Position numbers and translations under genes: made by a program. From Planctomonas sp. JC2975 (GTDB lineage Bacteria; Actinomycetota; Actinomycetes; Actinomycetales; Microbacteriaceae), in the NCBI RefSeq assembly GCF_012985205.1, contig NZ_JABEKS010000001.1, positions 1,922,001 to 1,986,000 of the forward strand: a stretch of DNA of 64,000 nucleotides, in the 5' to 3' direction. Positions within the stretch are counted from its first letter, which is position 1. Every line of letters begins with the position of its first letter. Positions 27,044-37,400 of this stretch are shown one piece after another. The notes beneath the pieces were generated by a model. The model saw only the letters and a program-made list of their open reading frames with translations. It searched no databases and was not told the DNA's origin.

Positions 27044-27187
27044 GAGAGTGCCCTTTCCCCCGCCCGAGGGTGCCCGTTCCTCCGCCTGAGGGTGCGGGTT
27101 CCTCCGCCTGAGGGTGCGCGTTCTTCCGCCCGAAGGTGCGGGTTCCTCTGCCCGAGGGTGCCCGTTCTTCCGCCCGAGGGTGCGCCC
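27044..27187. repeat. Cluster 1 of a 22-bp tandem repeat
   Basis: Six full 22-bp units plus a partial one begin at 27044, 27066, 27088, 27110, 27132, 27154 and 27176, with consensus near GAGGGTGCCCGTTCCTCCGC followed by CY. The period is exact and there are no spacers, so this is not a CRISPR. It fills the gap between the convergent hydrolase (+) and DUF998 (-) genes. A second cluster, in the opposite orientation, lies at 28765-28839. Confidence 0.93.
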
Positions 27188-27240
27188 CGAACCCCAAGAT
27201 CGCACTTGGGTCCGGGGCGCTTCGTCCGCACACCCGCGGT

Positions 27241-27936
27241 TCAGCGCACCGGCACCTCGATGCGTCCCTCGACCGCGGCTTCGCGGTAGAAGATCACGGA
27301 CACGATGGACAGCCACGCCCACGACACGACGACCGCCAGCGTGAACACGAGGTTCGCGGTGACCGATCCGGAACCGGCTGCAATGCACACGGAGCCGACG
27401 AGCAGGAACGCGCCGACCGCGGCGCTGAGCACGGCAAGCCGTCGCGAGCGCGCAGCAAGCCTGCGGGCGACGAGGAACGACCACACCGCGAAGGCGATGA
27501 AACCGAGACCGCCGCACAGCAGATGCATGGCCCCGTGCCACGTGAAGGCGGCGTCGGCGGCATCCGGTTGGAGCGCTCCGGCACCCATCAGCAGAACGCC
27601 GTACACGACCAGGTACACCCATGCCGTGCGCGCGGGACCGGCCGTGATGTGACGGTGCAGTCCGATCGCCGCCCCGATCAGCATCAGGCCGGTGAGCACG
27701 AACACGGTGACGTGCACCCATCCGGCCGGACCGAGCGAGAGGAGGCTCCAGCTGTCCCTCGCGAAGTCGAAACCCGGCGTCAGAAGCCCCTGGATCACGG
27801 ACACGAGTACGTAGAACGGGCCGACGATCACGCCGTATCCGAGCAGGGACTTGGTGATTCGCGCCTCCGGCGTGCAGTCGATCCGCGTCGCGCCGGCGAT
27901 CGACTCTGCAGACGTATCGTTCTGCGACGAAGCCAT
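27241..27936 (-). CDS. DUF998 membrane protein
   Basis: The 231-residue protein has about six hydrophobic helices and the DUF998 pattern: a short charged N-terminus, GYGVIVGPFYVLVSVIQGLLTPGFDFARDSWSLLSLGPAGWVHVTVF, then WHGAMHLLCGGLGFIAF. The family function is unknown. ATG 27936 is preferred to ATG 27957 because it has an AGGAAG ribosome binding site 8 nt upstream. It is divergent from a TetR gene, and a 33-bp palindrome lies between them, so it is probably the regulator's target. Confidence 0.85.
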   Translation of the reverse strand: MASSQNDTSAESIAGATRIDCTPEARITKSLLGYGVIVGPFYVLVSVIQGLLTPGFDFARDSWSLLSLGPAGWVHVTVFVLTGLMLIGAAIGLHRHITAGPARTAWVYLVVYGVLLMGAGALQPDAADAAFTWHGAMHLLCGGLGFIAFAVWSFLVARRLAARSRRLAVLSAAVGAFLLVGSVCIAAGSGSVTANLVFTLAVVVSWAWLSIVSVIFYREAAVEGRIEVPVR

Positions 27937-27958
27937 CTCGATCACTTCCTGATTCACG

Positions 27959-27991
27959 TCAATCCAAACTGAGCGGTTCAGTTTTGATTGA
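27959..27991. promoter_or_regulatory. TetR operator candidate between DUF998 and TetR genes
   Basis: Arms TCAATCCAAACTGA (27959-27972) and TCAGTTTTGATTGA (27978-27991) are complementary over 14 bp with one mismatch and a 5-bp spacer. It sits in the divergent intergenic region, 23 bp from the DUF998 start, where a TetR dimer would block both genes. The AT-rich arms stand out from the GC-rich surroundings. Confidence 0.78.
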
Positions 27992-28119
27992 TGCTAGGCT
28001 GGCTTCGACGGATGGTCAAGAGTCAGTGCGGTTTCGCATAGGTGAGCGGTCGGGCAAGCACACGTCCACGATCGGAGCAGGCGAACATCCGCGGGAGATC
28101 AAGGCGGAAGGGCAGGCGG

Positions 28120-28719
28120 ATGCGAGCACGCAAGTCGGCAGAGATCCTGGCGGCGGCCCGCGAGCTGTTCCTGCGGGACGGCTTCGCCGCAACGTCCATC
28201 GATGCGATCGCCGGCGCGGCCGGCGTCTCCAAGGCCACGGTCTACAGCAACTTCACCGACAAGGACGCGCTGCTGATCGCACTCCTCGAGGCGATCACTG
28301 AGGAGTTGTCAGCGGTGTTCGCCCGAACCGCGAAAGGACTCGAGGGCGACGGAACGCCGCGCGAGCGTTTCATCGGCCTCGGCACCTCGATCGTGAACGG
28401 CGTGCTGCGCCCCGAAGTGCTCAGCCTGCGTCGGCTGGCGGTTGCACAGGCATCCGCCTTCCCCCGCCAGGTCGCCGAGTTCTGGCGAAACGGCCCGGCT
28501 TCCACCGTCGAGCTCATCGCTGCACATCTCGAGCGGATGGCGAAGGCCGGCGAGCTCGACGTCGCCGAGCCGCACGAGGCATCTGCGCAGCTCACGTACT
28601 CGCTGACCGGGCCGTTCCAGGACAGAGCCCTGCTCGCCGGCGAGCTGCCATCGCAGAGGGAGATCGCCGCTCATGTCAGTGCGACGGTCGACGCCTTCCT
28701 GCGCGCGTACGCCGCCTGA
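28120..28719 (+). CDS. TetR-family transcriptional regulator
   Basis: The 199-residue protein has the TetR N-terminal HTH: ILAAARELFLRDGFAATSIDAIAGAAGVSKATVYSNFTDKDALLIALL. The C-terminal ligand domain (LRPEVLSLRRLAVAQASAFPRQVAEFW) resembles the AefR/TetR_C_7-like group. ATG 28120 has GGAAGGGCAGGCGG upstream; an in-frame GTG at 28042 would add an Arg-rich stretch and cannot be excluded. It is divergent from the DUF998 gene and probably binds the palindrome at 27959-27991. Confidence 0.88.
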   Translation: MRARKSAEILAAARELFLRDGFAATSIDAIAGAAGVSKATVYSNFTDKDALLIALLEAITEELSAVFARTAKGLEGDGTPRERFIGLGTSIVNGVLRPEVLSLRRLAVAQASAFPRQVAEFWRNGPASTVELIAAHLERMAKAGELDVAEPHEASAQLTYSLTGPFQDRALLAGELPSQREIAAHVSATVDAFLRAYAA

Positions 28720-28764
28720 TCGCTGAGGCGCTCGTCCGGCACATTTGTGCATTTCGGCTTGTAT

Positions 28765-28839
28765 GAACGCGCACCCTCGGGAGGCGAAACGCGCACCCTC
28801 GGGAGGAGAAACGGGCACGTTCGGGAGGCGGAACGCCCG
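28765..28839. repeat. Cluster 2 of the 22-bp repeat (opposite orientation)
   Basis: Two full units (28779-28800, 28801-28822) with partial ones on either side match the reverse complement of the cluster at 27044, for example GGGAGGCGAAACGCGCACCC. It sits between the convergent TetR (+) and sulfatase (-) genes. Together with cluster 1 it brackets the DUF998/TetR pair as a large inverted arrangement. Confidence 0.85.
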
Positions 28840-28848
28840 ACTGACATG

Positions 28849-28882
28849 CGGATGCCCGGGTCTCGCGAGACTCGGGCATCCG
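28849..28882. terminator. 34-bp near-perfect palindrome at the TetR/sulfatase convergence
   Basis: Two 17-bp halves (28849-28865 and 28866-28882), starting CGGATGCCCGGG, are complementary except for one G-T pair. The hairpin ends 10 bp before the sulfatase stop and fits a bidirectional terminator. Confidence 0.7.
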
Positions 28883-28892
28883 TGCGTCAGGG

Positions 28893-31217
28893 CTATTCGC
28901 GGGCGAGTGCCGCGAGCGCCTCGAGCTCGAGGTCGAGGTACTGCTCGCCGCTGACGTCCACACCCACGCCGAGCAGTTTGCCGCCTGTGAAGGGACAGCC
29001 GTCGGAGTACTGGCTGCTGACAGCGTCGCCGCTGTCGTAGCCGATGCACAAACCATCTCCTGCGAGGGTGAACTTGCCGATCTGGGCGCGCATCGGACCC
29101 TCCGCGACGACGGTGTCGTCGACATAGAGCTTGCACGTACCGACAGACTCGCCGTGCTGGCCCGCGCTCTCCCTGATGAACTCGACGCCGAGTGCGTGCG
29201 CTCCGGGGGTCAGCGCCTCGGACGTGTATGTCTGCTCCGGCGGGATGCCGAGGAAGTTGTACACGTAGTTGAGTTTGCCGTCCCTGATGAACAGCGAGTG
29301 GCCACCGAAGCGCGATCCGTGTGCGAACAGCACCCCCTGAGCGTTCTCCTCGAGAATGACGTCCGCGATGATCTTGAACGACCGACCACGAACGTTGACC
29401 GCGATGCTTTCGGACACCGCCGTCGTGTCGGGAAAGTAGACGTACCGTGTTCGCGGCGGCTCATCCTGCGGGCGTTCGATCGTCAACTGGTCGCGCGCCG
29501 ACCGATCGTCGAGCGGCAGAACGTGGTTCTTCTCCGCCTCTTCGAACCAGGCATCGATGAGCTCCTTGAGCTTCTCGGGATGCTCCGCCGCAAGATCCTT
29601 GGACTCGGAGCGGTCGACATCGACGTGGTACAGCTCCCACCGGTCTTCGTCGAAGCGACCGTGGCCGGTGAGCGGGGCGTGGATGGCGGCCGCCTTCCAG
29701 CCGTCCTTCCAGATGCCGCGAGTTCCGAGCATGGCGAAGTACTGGACCTTCTTCTGCGTCGGGCCGTCGGGCTCCGCATCGAAGGAGTACCGCATGGAGA
29801 TGCCGTCGAGCGGGCGCTGCTCGACACCGCGGAACACCGTCGGCATCTCGATGCCGACGACGTCGAGCACGGTTGCGACGATGTCGGTCGAGTGATGGTA
29901 CTGATGCCGGACCTCGCCCCTGGCCTTGATGCCTGCCGGCCAGTGGATGATCATCGGATCGCACGTGCCACCGGAGAATTGCGAGTAGCGCTTGAACATC
30001 TGGAACGGCGTCGAGAACGAAGCCGCCCATCCCGTCGGGTAGTGGTTGTACGTCTCGGGTCCGCCCAGTACGCCGATCTTGTCGAGGTTCTCCTTGAGGT
30101 CGTCGGGGAACCCGTTGAAGAACTTGTTCTCGTTGACCGATCCGTCCGGCGATCCCTCACCGGACGCCCCGTTGTCTGCGCAATAGAAGATCAGCGTGTT
30201 GTCGAGTTGGCCGGTCTCCTCCAGATAGTCGATGATGCGGCCCACCTGCGAATCCGTGTATTCGCTGAATCCCGCGAACACCTCGGCCATTCGGCTGAAG
30301 AGCCGCTTCTCGTCGTCGGAGAGCGAATCCCACGGCTTGACGTAGTCGGCCGGGTTGGCTTCGTCCTCCGGCATCGGGTTGAAGGGCGTGAGCGCAGTGC
30401 CTTCAGGCAGGATGCCTCTCTCGATCATGCGGGCGAGCACCCACGTGCGGTAGGCGTCGTAGCCGTCATCGAACACACCCTTGTACTTGTCGATGTACTC
30501 CTTGGGCGCATGGTGCGGCGCGTGGTTCGCCCCCGGGCAGAACCAGGTGTACCAAGGTTTCGACGGGTTCGAAGCGTTCTGGTCGCGCAGCAGTCTGATC
30601 GTCTGGTCTGCGAGGTCCCTCGAGAGGTGGTAGCCGTCTTCCGGTGAGTATGGCGGCTCGATGAAATGGTTGTCCTCCACAAGGTCGGGGTACCAGTTGT
30701 TCGTCTCCCCACCGAGGAACCCGTAGAAGCGATCGAAGCCCTGCGAGAGCGGCCACTGCTCCTTGCTGCCGCCGGTCGAGACATCCTGCTCCGGGACGTT
30801 GTGGTCCTTGCCGATCCAGAACGTCGAATAGCCGTTCTTCTGGAGGATCTGTCCGATCGTCGCGCACTCCTCCGGGATCTGCCCCGAAAAGCCCGGGAAG
30901 CCGTTGGTGCCTTCCATGATGTTGCCCATGCCGTTGGCGTGATGGTTGCGGCCGGTGAGGAATGTGGAGCGGGTCGGTGAGCACAATGCAGTCGTGTGCC
31001 ACTGCGTGTAGGTCAGCCCGTTCTTCGCGAGCCGATCGAGCGTCGGCATATTGATGCGACCGCCATACGGCGACCAGGACGCCATACCGGTGTCGTCATA
31101 CAGAACGACCAGCACGTTCGGCGCGCCGTCTCTGGCCCGCGACTGCTCGTACGGCGTCCAGTCCGCGACCGAATCTCGAACATCGAGCTTGATCGTGCCA
31201 TTGAACTTCTTCGACAT
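28893..31217 (-). CDS. Type I (formylglycine) sulfatase, arylsulfatase-like
   Basis: The 774-residue protein belongs to the alkaline phosphatase-like sulfatases. PNVLVVLYDDTG supplies metal-binding Asp residues, and ALCSPTRSTFLTGRNHH carries the CSPTR motif whose Cys must be oxidised to formylglycine. GKDHNVP, CPGANHAPHHAP and FYCADNGASGEG provide further active-site residues. The C-terminal third is a beta-rich domain (YVYFPDTTAVSESIAVNVRGRSF) as in long arylsulfatases. It has no signal peptide, so a cytoplasmic location is likely. ATG 31217 follows GGGGAGGA. No formylglycine-generating enzyme gene is in the window. Confidence 0.92.
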   Translation of the reverse strand: MSKKFNGTIKLDVRDSVADWTPYEQSRARDGAPNVLVVLYDDTGMASWSPYGGRINMPTLDRLAKNGLTYTQWHTTALCSPTRSTFLTGRNHHANGMGNIMEGTNGFPGFSGQIPEECATIGQILQKNGYSTFWIGKDHNVPEQDVSTGGSKEQWPLSQGFDRFYGFLGGETNNWYPDLVEDNHFIEPPYSPEDGYHLSRDLADQTIRLLRDQNASNPSKPWYTWFCPGANHAPHHAPKEYIDKYKGVFDDGYDAYRTWVLARMIERGILPEGTALTPFNPMPEDEANPADYVKPWDSLSDDEKRLFSRMAEVFAGFSEYTDSQVGRIIDYLEETGQLDNTLIFYCADNGASGEGSPDGSVNENKFFNGFPDDLKENLDKIGVLGGPETYNHYPTGWAASFSTPFQMFKRYSQFSGGTCDPMIIHWPAGIKARGEVRHQYHHSTDIVATVLDVVGIEMPTVFRGVEQRPLDGISMRYSFDAEPDGPTQKKVQYFAMLGTRGIWKDGWKAAAIHAPLTGHGRFDEDRWELYHVDVDRSESKDLAAEHPEKLKELIDAWFEEAEKNHVLPLDDRSARDQLTIERPQDEPPRTRYVYFPDTTAVSESIAVNVRGRSFKIIADVILEENAQGVLFAHGSRFGGHSLFIRDGKLNYVYNFLGIPPEQTYTSEALTPGAHALGVEFIRESAGQHGESVGTCKLYVDDTVVAEGPMRAQIGKFTLAGDGLCIGYDSGDAVSSQYSDGCPFTGGKLLGVGVDVSGEQYLDLELEALAALARE

Positions 31218-31446
31218 CGTTCCTCCCCTGGACATCGTGAGTCGTGGTCACGGTAAGCCGACCGCCGTCTCACGAACAGAGAGTGCCCCCTCTTATCGCC
31301 CCACGGGGGTGAACGGAGACGAGTGCGGGCATCCGAAGCGGAATCCGTACCACGGAAGAGCGGGGTAGTCGGCTTCAGCGTGCGCACGGTCATCATCGAG
31401 CGCACCCTCGCGGCCGGACTCGTTCACTTTCGGGGACGGGCAGGCC

Positions 31447-34400
31447 TCAGGCCCGGCGGCGGCGCAGGATGCCGGCGAGCGCGATCCCGAGACCGGCGAC
31501 GAGCAGGCCGATCGCGGTGATCAGCGCCGGCACCAGACTCGAACCCGTGCCGGCCAGCCAGGACGACGTGGGATCGAACGAGTTCGTCACGACCACCTGC
31601 ACAGCTGTGCCGTCGCCGACCGTGACGGATGACGTCTGCACGTTGCCCTCGGTCGCCGGAGTCATCTGCACCTGGAGGGCACCACCGGTATCGGTCTCGC
31701 TCACGACGCACTCCGCGCCCACCGGCAGGTCGGAGTACGTGACGGGATCCGCCACCGTCAGCGAGCGGTCCGCACCTCCCGGAATGGCGATCGCGCCACC
31801 GTTCCAGGTGCACGCCAGGTGCACACCGAACGTGTCGTTCTGGTGCTCAGACGCACCGGGCCCGTCCACCTTCTTCGAGACGACGATCTGACCGATCGTG
31901 AACGTGTTCGTGACGGTGACGCTCACCGTGTCCTCGGCGCCGATCGTCACGACGTGCGGATCGATCGTGGTGTTCTGCGCGCCGGCCGCATCCGGTTCGG
32001 TAACGATGCACGTGGCGCCCGTCGGCAGTCCGTCGATCGTGGTCTCCAGCGGATCGTCACCACCGAGTACGACGTCGTTCGAGTAGACGATGTTCGGATC
32101 CGCTCCCGAATAGGTGCACAGCACGTGCAGCGTGAACGGTCCGGCGCCCCAGGTGGCAGCGCCCGCGCCATTGACGACCTTCAGCAGATCCAGCGACCCC
32201 GCCGTCATGGTGTTCGTGAACGCGACGGTCGTGACGGAGATGATGCGGACCCCGATCGCGAATTGCACGCTGTCGCCAGACGAGCTGACCGGCGGTTGGC
32301 CGGTCTGGTTGAGGGTGATGTCGGTCGAACCGGCACCGCCATCGTCGGTCTCGGTCACGGTGCACACCGAATCCGTCGGCAGATCAGAGAAGGACTGCGA
32401 CCCGCCATCCGTGATGCTGAAGGTCGTGTCCAGGGTGGACACGCCGTTGTACGTGCACGACGCGGCGAATGTGAACGCCTGGTCGTACACGAGCGGATCG
32501 CCGTTGCGGTCCACGGCATCCGAATCGACCGTCTTCGTCACGGTGAATCCGCCGACCGTGTAGGCGTTGATCACGTGCACCTGGACGGTGTCATCGGTCC
32601 CATTTGAGGTGACGGTCACGCTCTGCGGAACCACAATCGAGGCGACGGCACCGGAATCGTCGGTCTCCGTGATGCTGCACACCGTTCCGATCGGAAGGTC
32701 GTCGTAGACCACCGGCGTACCCACGGTGAGTTCACGTGCCGCGCCGCCCGGCACCGTGATGGTCTCTCCCTGATACGTGCACGTGGCAAGAATCTGGAAG
32801 GTGTCACCGACGTGGCTCCCGCCGGAGGCGCCGGCGATGACCTTGTCGACCTGGATGCTGCCCACGTCGAACGTGTTCGTCACCGTGAGCTGTAGCGGCG
32901 TCGTCTGACTGGTGATCGTCACCTCGCTGACCTCGTTGCCGTCGGCATCCGTGATCGTGGTGCTCGTCGCCCCCTGGTCGTCGATCTCGGAGATGTCGCA
33001 GACCGCACCGATCGGAAGCGGATCGTATGACGCCTCCCAGTTGCCGGCCGACGAGAGTTCGCGGGTGGCGCCGCCGGGAATGCTGACCGGCGAGCCGTTG
33101 TACATGCAGGCCACGCTCACCTCGAACGGTCCTTGGCCCCAGGTCGCTGCGCCATCGCCGTCGATGATCTTGTGGATGTTCAGCGCACCGGTCTGGAAGT
33201 CGTTAGTGGCCGTGAAGGTCTGCGTGTCGCCGTCACCGACGGTGACGGAGTCCGGGGTCACGTTGTGCGTCTGTGCGCCGGCGAAGTCGGTCTCTTCCGT
33301 CGTGCAGGATGCCCCAGTCGGCAGGTTGTCGATCGTCTTGGTGAGGTCGTCAGGCGGCGACAGCTGGAACGTCTCGTCGTAAACCGTGTTCGGGTCGGCA
33401 CCGTCCAGTGTGCACGTCGTGTGGAACGTGAACGGTCCCTGCCCGTAATCCGCGGCACCCGATCCGGTGATGACCTTCGTGATGCTCACCGAACCGACCG
33501 TCATGTGGTTGGTGAACGCGGCCGTCGTGATGGTCGCGTTCCCGTCGCCGACCGTGAACTGAGTCGAGGATCCAGTCGTGGTCGATGTGTCGCCGCCCGT
33601 CGTCAACGTGATGTCGGTGGACCCGGCTCCGCCGTCGTCCGTCTCTGTCACGGTGCACTCTGCTCCGGTCGGGATTCCAGTGAACGCCTTGGACTCGCCA
33701 TCGTGCAGGGTGAACGTCTGGTCGGCGGCGGTCACGGCCTCCTGCCCCAGATACGTGCAGGATGCGGTGAACGTGAATGCCTGGTCGTAGACGATCGCAT
33801 CACCGTCCTGGTTCTCCGCACCGCCGTTGTCCACGGCCTTGCTCACCGTGAAGCCCCCAGCCGTGAAGGTGTTCGAGATGGTGAAACGCGCCTCATCCGG
33901 AGTGCCGACGTACGGATGATCCACCTGGTCGTTCGTGCTGACGTCGCGGTCAGCGGTCAGCGGCGTCGTCGGACTCACGGTCGCGGTATCGCCGGGAATC
34001 GCCGGATCCTCGACGACCGTGCAACTCGCGAAGAGCGGCAGGTTGACCGGTCCCGTCGTGTTGTCGTAGACGAACACGCTGCCGTCCGACGGCACACTGG
34101 GGCGGCTCGCGTCGCTGCCGTCGGCGAACATCAGATCGACAGCCTGCCCGTTCGACGTGCACGTGACCAGCATCGGATACGAGTTCGGCAGGTTCACGTC
34201 GCCCGAGAAGTCGGGGGCGTTCACCTCCTTCACCATCTGCAGCTGTCCGGTCGCTGTGGCGACGGCGACGCGCTGCGGCTCGGCCGGCAATTCTCCATGC
34301 TCCGGCTGGGACACCGTCGCGACCGTCCGAGACGCGCCCGCGAAGGAGTTGTACGCGATCGGCTCGCCCGACGGGACCGCCGACTCCTTGGGAAGGACCG

Positions 34401-37400
34401 ACGGCGTGCGCGTGTCGAAGGAGATCGAGAGCGTCGAGCCAGGGCGCAGCCCCGAGCCGAACGGGGTCTCCGGGTAGGTCACGACGAACTCGACGCTCCG
34501 CGCCGCAGCGAGCTCCGACTCCGGGGTGCTGGAGTCGAACGCCGTCCAGCCGAAGTCGCACGCCGGATCCGTCGACGTCTGATCGGTGTAGACCCTGATC
34601 GCGTTCTCGTTGCAGTCCTGGCTGAGCACCTGCGTCGAGTAGTACGCGGTCAGCGTCGCCAGAGGATCGAGATTCGCCTCGACGCTTCCTACCAGCGTGG
34701 TCGCGAACTGCGATCCACGGCCTCCCGGCACGATCACGCCCTGGTCACCCACCGCAGGCAACGTGTCCACGGCCGCGATCACGCGGGCGTTCGCATTGCC
34801 CGAATTGGTGAAGTCGAGCTTCCAGGTCTCGTTGCCGCCGGGTCGAGTGATCGGTGCGCACGGGTAGCTGTAGAAGTCGTCAGTGGATGTGCTGCACTCG
34901 TCGGCGCCGGTGCCTGCGACGTTGAGCACGCCGAGGTCGTCCTGGCTCGGATCGGCGGGATCCCCTGCGCTGTCGCCCTTGACCCACTTCTTCATCGAGA
35001 CGACGGAGCTGGCCGCCGGCGCTACGGTCGTGTCCGCCGCGCAGTCTGCCACGTTGTGGGTGTCCGGATTGGGCACCATGTCGGTCGTCGTCGACTGACA
35101 CGTCTCGAAGAGACGATCAGACGTCGCCGTCACCGTGTTGTGGATCACAGTGTCCGGATCGAGCCCGGGGCGGAACAGCAGTGGAGCACCCACCGTCAAC
35201 GTCCACCCGTGCACGAAGACGAAGTCGTCGGGTGTCGTCACGGTGATGATCCCGGTCGACTCGTCGAGATGCGCGGAGAAGCCCGTCGTGTCTCCGATCT
35301 CGCCGTTCGGTCCCATGAGAGTGAACGTGTAGGCGGGCGGTGTCGGCTCAATCACCGGCGACTGCGCCGGGTTCCCCACTAACGGCGTGATCTGGTCGGT
35401 GACCGTCAGCCCCGTCATGTCCCATTGGCCGGTGTTCGTGACGGTGAAGACGTACGGGATCGAACCGTTCGCGTCGAGCAGCGCCGCCGATCCTCTCGTC
35501 TTCGTCACCTTGACGGAATTCACGAGGTGCTGCACGAGGGTGGTCGCTGTTGCCGATGAGTCGTCAGTGAAGCTCTCCCCCGGACCGAACTGGGCGTCGC
35601 CGTGCGAGCGCACCGTATTCGTGATGATGCCGAGCTGAGTCTCGCCGGGGTTCGGCTGCAGGTCGGGACGGTCAGTGCCGACCAGCAGGCTCGGATCGCT
35701 GCGCGTGAACTCCCGCCGCATCGTGCTCAGCGAATAGCTGAGCTTCGGGTTGTACGGCCGCTCCCACTGCACAGGCGTGCCGTCCACGAGTTCGCGCGCC
35801 TCGAAGCGCACCCCGACTACTTGCGATGCTGACACCCCGTTCGGCAGGTCGAACGTGACCGTTCCGGTGGACGACACCCACTCACCCGTCGTCCAACACG
35901 CGGAGGTCTGCGTGACGATGGTGCCGTTGCAGGATGCCACGAGCTGGCCGGCCACGACGGCCCAGGTGATCGTCTTGCCGTTGGCCGGGTCGTCCGTGAG
36001 CACATCCATCCGCACCTCGTTCACCGGAACGGGCACCGAGATGGACGCTCCGGTGTAGTCCATGGTGTTCCAGAACGTCGGCGTGTCATCAGTCGTCGTC
36101 ATCAGGATGGTGCGGGCGTTCCCGTCGGGCTGCGACACCAGAGTCGAGGTGTAGTTGGGAGGCGTGACGTCCTCGGTCATGGTCGGCGGGTCGATCGACT
36201 TCTGGGTCGTGACGGTGTAGTTCGCTTCGACGATGTTGAACGACGCGTTGGCGTCGGCCTCGCCGGAACTGCAGAACCCGCTCGGCGGGTCGGTGCACGG
36301 GATGCGGTCGGGGCTGTCCACTTGCACGTGTGCGTCGTTCTCGACGGCGTTGCCGTTCGTCGGCTGCATCGGCAGCCCCGACGAGCGATAGGTCGATCGC
36401 AGCTGCCACGTGAGCCCCACGATGCCTTGTGCTGCCGTGTTGATGATCGGGGCTCCGTCGGGCGTGCCGAACGACACCTGGATGCCCGTCACGGTGGACA
36501 GGTCCGTTGGCGACAACGCCTGGGCGTCAGCCAGTGTGTAAGTGCCGGCCGCGGTGCCGCCGGCCAGGGTGACAGTCGTATCGTCGGCCGTGGCACCGGG
36601 AGGCGGGGTGACCGTGTCGATCGAGTAGAGGTTCAGCGTGTCGAAGACGGTTGGCGCTGCCTGGCTCGCGGACGGATCGGAGATGACCATCGACGAGATC
36701 TTGCCTGCAGTGTTGTTGGTGCCGGTCATCGTCGAGGAGATGAGCGGATAGTCGGACTGGTCCGTTCCCTCCTGTGGCAGGCCGAGGTCGGCCTGGTCGA
36801 ACGACTTGGACAGTTCGACGTTGACAGGCGAGTCCGTGATCGTGATCGTGTCGTTCGCCGACGAGGTGTACACGCTGTCGTCCTGCAACGTGCCATCGCC
36901 CTGCACCGTGTTGTTCACGACGCCCGGATCACCCGTGTTGTATGTGTACGTGTGCTCGGTGCCGAGCACGTACTGCGTGGGATTGCTGCGAAGCGTGTCG
37001 CGAAGGGTCCACACCAGGTTCAGTGGACGCGAGAAGTCGTACGACGACCCGACGCCCGCCCCGGCAGTGCGCTCCGAATAGACGAACCTCAGGCCAGTGG
37101 CCGCCTGTTGCTGAGCCCCGCTGAGGGTGTAGCCGCCGAACTGACCCGTGCAGCCGCTCGCGCAGGCCTGAGCCGTGATGTCCACCCACGCGCCGTCCTC
37201 GTAGAGGCTCACCTCGCTGATCACGTCCTGTGCGATCTGCGGATCATCGGCCGTGGTGATCGGCGCGATCTGCTTGAGGTTCCACGCGTCGAAGACGCTC
37301 GTGGAGACATCGGTCAGCTCGCCGAGCGATGCCGGATCGCTGATCGCCATCGATTTCAGATTCAGGCCGGAGGTCGACCAGCCGATCCGCGTGGTGCGAT

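Noticed and set aside
27044-27187. 22-bp repeats as a CRISPR array
   Set aside because: Units abut with no spacers, are too short and no cas genes are near.
26219-27721. 500-codon minus-strand frame through the 22-bp repeats
   Set aside because: It joins antisense sequence of the hydrolase with translated repeat DNA; no conserved protein is visible.
33133-35382. 749-codon frame opposite the giant surface protein
   Set aside because: Shadow produced by GC-rich codons; Arg/Val/Asp-rich with no domain, while the opposite strand shows a signal peptide, repeats and a sorting signal.
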